Source of the DNA: Bacteroidota bacterium
GTDB taxonomy: Bacteria; Bacteroidota; Bacteroidia; NS11-12g; UBA955
Reading direction: 5' to 3'
DNA: 42,573 bases
Assembly: GCA_018333525.1 (NCBI GenBank)
Contig: JAGXTF010000059.1
Coordinates: 81,334 to 123,906 of the forward strand
A model generated the notes under the pieces. The model was not told the DNA's origin and did no database searches. It saw only the letters and a program-made list of their open reading frames with translations. Shown here in pieces: positions 30,936 to 38,587 of this stretch (position 1 is the stretch's first letter; every line of letters begins with the position of its first letter). A program made the translations under genes and the position numbers.

Positions 30936-31448
30936 TTAAATTTTAAAACTGAGTCCGAATCGCAAACCTTTTTGCAGGTTGGCCATGTTGTCGGCATTGG
31001 GTTTGGGTGCATTTCTGTATTGAACTTCTGCAGCAACATGTTTTCCGAGGCTTTTGGCATAACCAACAGACCAAAACAGTCCGGCAGTATTTCCATTCAC
31101 ATTTGCTCCGTCTGAAATAGCCCCTACTATTCCTACTCCGCCTTCTCCATAAAACCCAAGAGGTAATTTCAAGTGAAGGAATCCATTTACGGAGCCTAAA
31201 TCCATATTTACAGGCTGTCCGGAGGTTTTGGTAATTCCTGCTTCTGCACCCAATGCATAAATGCGCTTTGGGTAATACATGGCCCTGGCAAGGAACTGGT
31301 AATTATCCATACGATAGGAATTGCCGAGATCCAGTGATCCACCGGTCATTGCCGTAACCACGAGGTGGTGTTTGGTATCGCGCCACTGCGCATGCGCAGC
31401 AGAGAAGTACAACAAAGTGCCTAAACTGAATACAAGGTGCTTTTTCAT
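30936..31448 (-). CDS. Probable outer-membrane beta-barrel protein
   Basis: A 170-residue exported protein with signal peptide MKKHLVFSLGTLLYFSAAHA. The mature part is made of alternating polar/hydrophobic strands rich in Gly and aromatics (LGAEAGITKTSG, GFLHLKLPLGFYGEGGVGIVGAI, LFWSVGYAKSLG), and it ends in RFGLSFKI, a plausible terminal strand. That suits a small eight-stranded barrel or porin-like protein. I see no ligand-binding signature. It is first in the run towards the HExxH, FAD and CoA-binding genes, with 17 bp to the next start. Confidence 0.65.
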   Translation of the reverse strand: MKKHLVFSLGTLLYFSAAHAQWRDTKHHLVVTAMTGGSLDLGNSYRMDNYQFLARAMYYPKRIYALGAEAGITKTSGQPVNMDLGSVNGFLHLKLPLGFYGEGGVGIVGAISDGANVNGNTAGLFWSVGYAKSLGKHVAAEVQYRNAPKPNADNMANLQKGLRFGLSFKI

Positions 31449-31531
31449 AATAGTTGAACGTTAAGTGTGAACTGAATATTTCAAATTTGGGGCCAAACCA
31501 TTTTTACCTGCACCTTATATTTCCTCGAAAC

Positions 31532-32698
31532 CTATTCCCAGCTTTTATTATAGGCGTCGTAGATTGCACTGCTGGTAGCAGTTACACCACCTGCGAATAC
31601 CATTCCCTGAGTATTAAAAACAGTTACTACCTCAATGCCATTTGGAAATAAAACAATTTCAGAAACTATTCCCTGACCATTATTTATGATGCTTCCATTT
31701 TTAGAATAATAGGATCCGTGAATTTCGCGGTTATCATCGAGCTGATTAAATCCAAAACGATTTTCTTCCATTATCTGGCGTTGTTCTTTACTCATTAAAA
31801 TTTCAGTATGGCGGAAATAAGCAAGCACACGCGCCAATTCCATGGAACTGAGAAAATAGCCCCCTCCACCTGCCATGGACGTCCAACTGCCATAATACAA
31901 GCCATTGCTGCTGTTGTTATTATCGGTATTTGCATAATACAAAGTGCAACTTGCTCTGGCCTCGGGTTCACAATTTGCACCATTGATTCCAATGGGTTCA
32001 AAAACCCGGTCCTGCATAAATTTAATATACATCGTTTCGGTGGTAAGGCTGTCCAGATTGGAACTGATATCAGGTGCATCGGGAAGTCCTCTCCACAAGG
32101 ATGGAATTATTACACGGAATAATGCAAAATTTGCGTTGAGATAGTTCCTGGGTTTAGCAGGATTGGTAACACCGGTAGCTACAAATGTGCGCAAACCGGT
32201 ATAACCCAGTGTATTGGAAAAATTAGTATTCACACTGCTCATACCGCTGCGGTGAGAAAGCAAATCTGCAAACGTGAGATCATCCACACCAGTGCCTCTG
32301 GACCAGGATGGTGGCAACCACGGTGCCACACGCGCATTGATGTTAATTTTTCTCTCTTCCAATAATTGCATTACCGCAATTGCAGTAAGAAACTTTGACA
32401 CACTTGCCAGATTTATTTTTTTATTCAGGGTAAAATTAAGTTGTCCATCTGCGGTTGTTCGTGCATCACCATAGGCTTTACCTCTTGCATAAAGCCCATT
32501 TTGATTAATGATGTAAGCCCATGCTTTTGCTCCGGAAGGTTCCATGGAATTCTTTAATTCCGTTTCAAATTTATCCAAGGAAAAAGTTGGTCCCGGATTA
32601 GCAATTTTTTGAGGATCTTTTTTGCATGCGGACACGAACAGGAAGGCAGTGGAAACAGCCAGCAGGCCCAGTTTCTTTGCTATATTTAAGGTATTCAT
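31532..32698 (-). CDS. Serine hydrolase of the beta-lactamase class C family, lipoprotein
   Basis: A 388-residue lipoprotein; the lipobox FVSAC puts the acylated cysteine at residue 25. The catalytic Ser-x-x-Lys is S99-V-S-K102, followed by the class-C-type motif LLSHRSGM (146-153), and Tyr186-Leu-Asn188 fits the YxN catalytic element. These features define the beta-lactamase/transpeptidase-like serine hydrolases, which include peptidases and esterases, so antibiotic resistance should not be assumed. The third motif near the C terminus is not obvious. It lies 83 bp upstream of the outer-membrane protein gene and is divergent from trpS. Confidence 0.92.
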   Translation of the reverse strand: MNTLNIAKKLGLLAVSTAFLFVSACKKDPQKIANPGPTFSLDKFETELKNSMEPSGAKAWAYIINQNGLYARGKAYGDARTTADGQLNFTLNKKINLASVSKFLTAIAVMQLLEERKININARVAPWLPPSWSRGTGVDDLTFADLLSHRSGMSSVNTNFSNTLGYTGLRTFVATGVTNPAKPRNYLNANFALFRVIIPSLWRGLPDAPDISSNLDSLTTETMYIKFMQDRVFEPIGINGANCEPEARASCTLYYANTDNNNSSNGLYYGSWTSMAGGGGYFLSSMELARVLAYFRHTEILMSKEQRQIMEENRFGFNQLDDNREIHGSYYSKNGSIINNGQGIVSEIVLFPNGIEVVTVFNTQGMVFAGGVTATSSAIYDAYNKSWE

Positions 32699-32809
32699 GA
32701 ATTCGAAATTGAACGAAATAAATTGTCTAAAAAAGTATTTTAATCCTTTTTAATTTATTTTAACCTTTGCCAACAATGCAAACAGAATTATGGATTAAAT
32801 CCAAGTTCT

Positions 32810-32817
32810 TATCTTTG
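32810..32817 (+). promoter_or_regulatory. -7 box for trpS, near-leaderless
   Basis: TATCTTTG (32810-32817) matches TAnnTTTG exactly and ends five bases before the trpS ATG at 32823, so transcription would begin at or next to the start codon. No good TTG lies at the expected -33 distance. Confidence 0.45.
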
Positions 32818-32822
32818 CCCCA

Positions 32823-33824
32823 ATGTCTGAAATCGTTGTAAGCGGAATTCGGCCGACCGGTAAATTGCATCTCGGAAATTATTTCGGAGCAGTAATTAAT
32901 TTCCTGAAATTGCAGGAAGCGCATGATTCATTTTTTTTCATTGCCGATTACCATTCCCTTACTACACATCCGACACCTGAGGATTTACATGGTAGTGTTT
33001 ACCGGGTATTTGCAGAATATTTAGCACTGGGATTAGACCCGGACAAATGCACTTTGTATTTGCAAAGTGATTTACCTGAAACAGCAGAGTTGTATATGTT
33101 TCTGAATATGAATGCTTACAAAGGGGAATTGGAACGTGTAACCAGTTTTAAAGAAAAAGCCCGCTCACAGCCAGACAATGTAAATGCCGGTTTGCTCACC
33201 TATCCCGTTTTAATGGCTGCCGATATTCTGATACACAAGGGCAGCAGGGTGCCTGTTGGCAAAGACCAGGAACAACATTTGGAAATGGCCAGAACGTTCA
33301 GCAACCGATTTAACAGATTATATCATACCGAGTATTTTCCGGAACCCCAGGCATTTACTTTTGGAAAGAATCTGGTTAAAGTGCCGGGATTGAGCGGTCA
33401 GGGTAAAATGAGCAAATCAGCTGGAGAAGCGGATTGCATTTATTTGGATGATGCACCTGAGGTATTAAACAAGAAGATCATGCGGGCTGTGAGCGACAGT
33501 GGTCCTTCTGAACCGGGAGCAGCAAAGAGCCAACCGGTTCAAAACTTGTTTGACCTGATGGCATTGGTCAGCAATGACGATACCATTTCATTTTTTGAGA
33601 CCCAGCATCAATCAGGAACCATCCGATACGGGGATATGAAAAAGCAATTGGCGGCGGATATGGAATTATTTGTGGCGCCCTTACGCGATAAAATAAGAAG
33701 CACTATAGAGAACCGGGAACAGGTAGCAAAAGCCGCAAAACACGGGGCAGAAAAAGCCAGAGAAAGTGCGGATAAAACCATGAAAGAGGTTCGAGAGATC
33801 ATAGGTTTTCGGAAGTTCTATTGA
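32823..33824 (+). CDS. trpS: Tryptophan--tRNA ligase
   Basis: The 333-residue class I aminoacyl-tRNA synthetase that charges tRNA(Trp). Its N-terminal segment SGIRPTGKLHLGNYFGAV carries the HIGH-type motif HLGN at 16-19, and GKMSKS is at 194-199. VPVGKDQEQHLEMAR in the middle is typical of bacterial TrpRS that recognise tryptophan in the same fold. Length and motifs are normal and complete. A -7 box ends five bases before the ATG. The glycosyltransferase pair lies 99 bp downstream, perhaps with its own promoter. Confidence 0.97.
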   Translation: MSEIVVSGIRPTGKLHLGNYFGAVINFLKLQEAHDSFFFIADYHSLTTHPTPEDLHGSVYRVFAEYLALGLDPDKCTLYLQSDLPETAELYMFLNMNAYKGELERVTSFKEKARSQPDNVNAGLLTYPVLMAADILIHKGSRVPVGKDQEQHLEMARTFSNRFNRLYHTEYFPEPQAFTFGKNLVKVPGLSGQGKMSKSAGEADCIYLDDAPEVLNKKIMRAVSDSGPSEPGAAKSQPVQNLFDLMALVSNDDTISFFETQHQSGTIRYGDMKKQLAADMELFVAPLRDKIRSTIENREQVAKAAKHGAEKARESADKTMKEVREIIGFRKFY

Positions 33825-33923
33825 ATTTCACCTTACTTACAACAAATTCTGCCTGAGCTTCGCCTCCGTGTAGAATAAAGTTTTAGGATTTTTCCTTTCA
33901 CAGATAGTAATTTGCAACCCAAG

Positions 33924-34886
33924 ATGGATTTATCTCTGGTTATACCACTGCTTAATGAACAAGAATCATTGCCTGAATTATATTCCTGGATCAAAAAAGT
34001 AATGCAGGAAAATGAATACAGCCATGAGATAATTTTTATTGATGACGGCAGTACCGATGGCTCCTGGGATACCATTTGCGCTTTGGCAAATGAAGACCCG
34101 GCTGTAAAAGGAATACGTTTCCGCAGAAATTATGGCAAAAGTGCAGCACTCAATGTAGGCTTTGATGAAGCACAAGGTGCTGTAGTAATTACTATGGATG
34201 CGGATTTGCAGGACAGCCCCGATGAAATTCCTGAATTGCGCAAAATGATTGTGGAAGGCAACTTTCATATGATCAGTGGTTGGAAGAAAAAACGTTATGA
34301 CAATGCTTTTACGAAAAATCTCCCATCCAAATTATTTAATTATACCAATCGGGTTTTGAGTGGCGTAAAGCTTCATGACATGAACTGCGGATTGAAGGCT
34401 TACAGGTTGGATGTGGTAAAGAATATTGAAGTATATGGCGACATGCACCGCTATATTCCGGTAATTGCAAAAGGGGCAGGATTCAGTAGGATTGGCGAAA
34501 AAGTAGTGGAGCATAAAGCGCGTAAATATGGCAAAAGCAAATTCGGTTTGGAGCGTTTTGTAAACGGATTTCTAGACTTACTTACCATTTTATTTATGTC
34601 GCGTTTCGGTAAAAAACCCATGCATTTTTTCGGTGTATTTGGAACCCTTTCTTTTTTACTCGGATTTATTATGGCACTGTACCTGTTGATAGAAAAATTA
34701 ATTCACGTGGCCAACAATACCCGCGCTCCTTTGGTTGCCGACAGTGCTTTTTTCTACATTGGATTAATTGCCATGGTAATTGGTACCCAATTATTTTTAG
34801 CCGGATTTTTAGGTGAATTAATCAGCAGAATGCATCCGGACAGAAACCATTACAACATTTCTGAAACCACATTCGATAAGGAATGA
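33924..34886 (+). CDS. Family 2 glycosyltransferase (DPM1/polyprenyl-phosphate type)
   Basis: A 320-residue membrane-associated glycosyltransferase. The GT-A domain begins at MDLSLVIPLLNEQESL, with IDDGSTDGSWD (39-49) and the metal-binding DADLQD (92-97). Two hydrophobic helices follow near the C terminus (FGVFGTLSFLLGFIMALYLLIEKL and FFYIGLIAMVIGTQLFLAGFLGELI), as in enzymes that transfer a sugar to polyprenyl phosphate. The ATG at 33924 is chosen over the in-frame TTG at 33912. The stop overlaps the next gene's start by four bases (ATGA), so the two are translationally coupled and probably act on the same lipid or polysaccharide pathway. Confidence 0.92.
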   Translation: MDLSLVIPLLNEQESLPELYSWIKKVMQENEYSHEIIFIDDGSTDGSWDTICALANEDPAVKGIRFRRNYGKSAALNVGFDEAQGAVVITMDADLQDSPDEIPELRKMIVEGNFHMISGWKKKRYDNAFTKNLPSKLFNYTNRVLSGVKLHDMNCGLKAYRLDVVKNIEVYGDMHRYIPVIAKGAGFSRIGEKVVEHKARKYGKSKFGLERFVNGFLDLLTILFMSRFGKKPMHFFGVFGTLSFLLGFIMALYLLIEKLIHVANNTRAPLVADSAFFYIGLIAMVIGTQLFLAGFLGELISRMHPDRNHYNISETTFDKE

Positions 34887-36013
34887 AGGGCAAAAAAATA
34901 GTCATTGTGGGACCGGCATACCCTTATCGGGGCGGACTAAGTACCTTCAATGAACGTTTTGCCAGAGAGCTGTCCAAAGACAATGAAGTTTCCATATGCA
35001 CATTTAAATTGCAGTATCCGGGATTTTTGTTTCCCGGACAAACGCAATATTCAACTGAAGCCGGTCCAGAGGATCTGAAAATTACGCGTTCATTAAATTC
35101 AGTAAATCCATTGAACTGGATTATACAGGGTTTTAAATTCAAAAAACAAAAACCGGATTTAATCATATTCCGTTACTGGATGCCATTTTTTGCACCTTGT
35201 TTCGGAACATTTGCAAGAATAATTAAAGGCAATAAACACACCAAAATTATTACCATTGCAGATAACATAATTCCGCATGAAAAGCGCTTTTTTGACAGTG
35301 CTTTTAATGCGTATTTTTTACCTGTGTTGGATGGAGCTGTAACCATGAGCAGAAAGGTATTGCAGGATCTGGACGATTTGCACTTTACCAAACCCCATTT
35401 GTTCAATCCACACCCGCTTTACGACAATTTTGGAGAAGGCATTTCCAAAGAATCCGCATGCAAAAAACTCAATTTAAATCCGGAAGAAAAGTACATGCTT
35501 TTTTTTGGATTTATTCGCAATTACAAAGGTCTGGATTTGCTGTTAAAAGCTATGTCTGACAAGCGGGTTAAAGAGTCAGGCGCTAAATTAATTGTTGCCG
35601 GGGAATTTTATGAAGACTCCAAAATATATTTGGATTTAATCCAAAATTCAGGAATAGCAGACCAGGTTATTTTGCGAACTGATTTTATTCCAAATAGCGA
35701 AGTTGCCACCTATTTCAGCGCTGCTGATTTAATTGTACAACCTTACCGAAGTGCCACACAAAGCGGTGTGAGCCAGGTAGCCTATCATTTCTCCAAACCT
35801 ATGATAGTAACGGACGTTGGTGGTCTGGCGGAATTTGTGCCACATAATGAGGTGGGTTTTGTATGCAAACCTGAACCTGAAGATATTGCAAAATATATTC
35901 ATTCTTTTTTCACAGAACACAAACCGGAGGAATTTCAACCCGGATTGCAGCGAATGAAAAAGGAATTTTCATGGGAACGGCTAACGCAGGCCATTGATAA
36001 AATACTGGAATAA
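34883..36013 (+). CDS. Family 4 (GT-B) glycosyltransferase
   Basis: A 376-residue GT-B fold enzyme that would add a sugar from a nucleotide donor to a lipid-linked or polysaccharide acceptor. The N-terminal loop VGPAYPYRGGLSTFNERFARELS is the acceptor-side Gly-rich motif. The C-terminal half has LFFGFIRNYKGLDLLLKAM, LIVAGEFYEDS, the donor-site segment YRSATQSGVSQVAYHFSKP and VTDVGGLAEFVPHNEVG. The usual EGFG is replaced by TQSGVSQ, as in a common GT4 subgroup. It overlaps the GT2 gene by four bases and converges on the DUF4349 gene. Confidence 0.92.
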   Translation: MKGKKIVIVGPAYPYRGGLSTFNERFARELSKDNEVSICTFKLQYPGFLFPGQTQYSTEAGPEDLKITRSLNSVNPLNWIIQGFKFKKQKPDLIIFRYWMPFFAPCFGTFARIIKGNKHTKIITIADNIIPHEKRFFDSAFNAYFLPVLDGAVTMSRKVLQDLDDLHFTKPHLFNPHPLYDNFGEGISKESACKKLNLNPEEKYMLFFGFIRNYKGLDLLLKAMSDKRVKESGAKLIVAGEFYEDSKIYLDLIQNSGIADQVILRTDFIPNSEVATYFSAADLIVQPYRSATQSGVSQVAYHFSKPMIVTDVGGLAEFVPHNEVGFVCKPEPEDIAKYIHSFFTEHKPEEFQPGLQRMKKEFSWERLTQAIDKILE

Positions 36014-36024
36014 TCTCTTAAATT

Positions 36025-36051
36025 AAATTATTTTTTAAAAGAAAATAATTT
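36025..36051. terminator. Possible bidirectional AT-rich terminator
   Basis: AAATTATTTT (36025-36034) pairs perfectly with AAAATAATTT (36042-36051) around a seven-base loop, at the convergent ends of the GT4 and DUF4349 genes and overlapping the latter's last codons. The stem is entirely AT, so it would be weak. Confidence 0.35.
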
Positions 36052-36918
36052 TAATCCTTTTTTACGGCGTTTCCAGAAAACAATTCCAGCGGCAAGAACT
36101 AAAATTAATGGCCATAGTGAAACCAGATAATTGAAGAACAATGCAAGTCCGCGCCAGCCCGTTTTCAGGGAGGAACCAAAATCGCTGAAAAAACCGCCTC
36201 TTGCCACTTCAAAACTATCCGGATTGGGAATGGTCCATTTCTTAACTACCGGGGTTTGGTATATATCCATGGTTACTCTGGCGAATTTTTTGCGAAGTTT
36301 TGCATCCGCAGGTGCAGGGCTTGATGCCCACTGGTGAGATTTGAATGAGGTTTTTTGTTCAGGTTCTGATTTGGATTCATCTGTTACGGAATAAGAAATG
36401 GTGCCATTTTTAGTTGAAGTATTGGTACCTGATACATATTTATCTGCAGCATCACTGGCAGACTCCATATTAACATCATAAGCCGTAATATGCCTGAACT
36501 CCAGATGATCCACCAGTTTTGCAATTCCATCCAAAAAAGAATCCAGTTTGCTGTTCAGTACAAATACCTCCATATGATTGCGCTGTAAAAGCTTTTTCAC
36601 TTCCTCGGCAGAATCGGTGCTCACTTTGCGGATGATATTCTCCGATTCTTCAATATCATACATAGACTGTGCAACGTATCCGCCATTGCGGATCGTCATT
36701 TTTTCAATAGTACCGGTGACGTCATTCACATTTTTAACCCGAAATTTCAGAGAGGCCTCACGGAGCATTTTGGTTACATCCGTTTGATTGGGAACCGGTG
36801 AAGTTTGCGTTTCGGAGGCAGGCTTTGCTATGTCCAGATAACGTGTTTTTGAAGATTCATTACATGCTGCAATAAAAACGGTGAGCAGCATAATGGCAAG
36901 GATACTTTTGTTTTTCAT
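36028..36918 (-). CDS. DUF4349 lipoprotein with C-terminal membrane anchor
   Basis: A 296-residue envelope protein. The lipobox VFIAAC gives a cysteine at residue 19, followed by a Ser/Thr/Pro-rich linker and the DUF4349 region: MLREASLKFRVKNVNDVTGTIEKMTIRNGGYVAQS, AEEVKKLLQR, and a long middle with LDSFLDGIAKLVDHLEFRHITAYDVN. A transmembrane helix (FFNYLVSLWPLILVLAAGIVFW) near residues 262-284 and a basic tail end it, so both ends may be held at the membrane. Function of the family is unknown. Confidence 0.88.
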   Translation of the reverse strand: MKNKSILAIMLLTVFIAACNESSKTRYLDIAKPASETQTSPVPNQTDVTKMLREASLKFRVKNVNDVTGTIEKMTIRNGGYVAQSMYDIEESENIIRKVSTDSAEEVKKLLQRNHMEVFVLNSKLDSFLDGIAKLVDHLEFRHITAYDVNMESASDAADKYVSGTNTSTKNGTISYSVTDESKSEPEQKTSFKSHQWASSPAPADAKLRKKFARVTMDIYQTPVVKKWTIPNPDSFEVARGGFFSDFGSSLKTGWRGLALFFNYLVSLWPLILVLAAGIVFWKRRKKGLKLFSFKK

Positions 36919-37122
36919 GGTGGTTAATACTTATATAATGAAGTTATGTAAACGAGACCGAACAAATTTTCTTTTATTATTAGTCATTCAAACGACAAAC
37001 ACCACTTAAACAGGCATTAACCTGCCTGAAATACAAAGGTGGCTTTCACAGAATACTGTCATTTTCCCGCAACCATTGCGCCCATTATCCGTCGTTAATA
37101 TAAATTGAGTCATCATTTACCT

Positions 37123-38562
37123 ATGCATAAAATTCTACCTCTTATATTTTCTCTTTTCGCCTTGCCGGTTTTTGCAACAACTCCTACCATTCGTTCCAGT
37201 AACCTCACATTCAAGGACACAGGCTGCAGCGCAAAAAACTTACATTGGACCGCAGGCAACGGAACTTACAGGCTGGTGGTAATTAACAAATACAGGCCGG
37301 TTGACATTATGCCCACGGATAGCCTTCGTTATTTTCCCGGTCAATATGTAAGAGATACCTCCGATTATTGCGACAATATTGTTTTCTACGCGGGTGCCGG
37401 TACAGATTTTAATACTAATAATCTGGAACACAACCGTTTGTATTATGTCGCAATTTTTGAATATTCTTCATCTTATGAATATTTAACAACGGATTATTTG
37501 GCAGATACTTTCAGAACCAGACCTGCTCCAAAACTGGATTTTAAAATTGAATATTCCGATTCCTGCACAGGCACCAATAAAGTTACCTTTTACAATCAAT
37601 CCACCACAGTTTTTCACCATCCTGCATATAAATGGCAAGTTTATGATGACAATTGGATACAAATTCCTGACGACTCCGCAGGTGTTACAAGAATTTTTAA
37701 AATGGGTGGCTGGAGAAAGGTCAGCATTTTTTTTATCTCTTCAGATGAATGTAAACAAATGTATACCATTACAAAGGAAGTACTCATCTATCCGAGTGTG
37801 GTACCAGCCCCTCATATTATTGGGGATTCAGAACTTTGTCTGAAACAAGGTAAAAACCTGATAAAATTTAATGAAACAAGTATTTTACCATCGATTCCCC
37901 TTTGTAGTTATTACAGAGAATGGTATTGGGAAAATCAATTAATAACTTATTTTCCAAATGGGGATTTTCAGTTCCCCAAAAGCGGTAACCATACATTGAT
38001 GCTGATAGTTACAAGCAAATATAACAACAAGCCCAAGTGCCGTGATACCGCTTATTTGCATTATAAGATTTTAGCAGATCCTAAACCAAATCTTGGTTCT
38101 GATTTAGTTACAGATACCACCGGTACCATTATATTATATCCGGGCAAATTTAATCAATATCAATGGAGCAGTAATTCCACCAATGATTCCATTTTTATCG
38201 ATTGTAAAAAATTAAATCCGAGAAATAATTATTTTTGGGTAACTGTAACGGATAGCAATGGCTGTAGCGGTTTTGACACCATAAAAATCGACCAGAAATA
38301 TGCATTAAATTCAAATAATACTTTATTTTCCAATTGGAAAATCGGACCCAATCCCGGTGCAGATTTCATTCAAATTATTTCGCCCAACAATCAGATTTTC
38401 AACTGCGAATTGACAGACAATACGGGAAGATCCTGCCTACATATTCAGGGATGTAAAAGTTGTATTTTGGAAACCAGAAACTTACGAAGTGGAACTTACT
38501 TTTTGAAAATAACTCAGGGTGAAATTCAAATTCAAAAAACCATTTTGCTGTTGAACCAGTAG
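37123..38562 (+). CDS. T9SS-secreted protein of unknown function
   Basis: A 479-residue secreted protein. The ATG at 37123 begins a signal peptide (MHKILPLIFSLFALPVFA); the in-frame TTG at 37105 is less likely. The body is rich in aromatics and Ser/Thr, with several cysteine pairs (TGCSAKN, SDYCDN, SDSCTG, SDECKQ) that suggest disulfide-linked Ig-like or PKD-like modules, such as a late segment (NLGSDLVTDTTGTIILYPG, WVTVTDSNGCSGFDTI) typical of Bacteroidota adhesin-like proteins. The C-terminal 80 residues are a T9SS type-A domain (KIGPNPGADF, DNTGRSCLH, LRSGTYFLKI). It converges on the arylsulfotransferase-like gene, 25 bp away. Confidence 0.82.
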   Translation: MHKILPLIFSLFALPVFATTPTIRSSNLTFKDTGCSAKNLHWTAGNGTYRLVVINKYRPVDIMPTDSLRYFPGQYVRDTSDYCDNIVFYAGAGTDFNTNNLEHNRLYYVAIFEYSSSYEYLTTDYLADTFRTRPAPKLDFKIEYSDSCTGTNKVTFYNQSTTVFHHPAYKWQVYDDNWIQIPDDSAGVTRIFKMGGWRKVSIFFISSDECKQMYTITKEVLIYPSVVPAPHIIGDSELCLKQGKNLIKFNETSILPSIPLCSYYREWYWENQLITYFPNGDFQFPKSGNHTLMLIVTSKYNNKPKCRDTAYLHYKILADPKPNLGSDLVTDTTGTIILYPGKFNQYQWSSNSTNDSIFIDCKKLNPRNNYFWVTVTDSNGCSGFDTIKIDQKYALNSNNTLFSNWKIGPNPGADFIQIISPNNQIFNCELTDNTGRSCLHIQGCKSCILETRNLRSGTYFLKITQGEIQIQKTILLLNQ

Positions 38563-38587
38563 CCTAAATCTGATTTAAATATTCCAC

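Noticed and set aside
31532-32698. Beta-lactamase resistance gene
   Set aside because: The SxxK and YxN motifs define a broad serine hydrolase family; a lipoprotein of this type is more often a peptidase or esterase, and the third lactamase motif is unclear.
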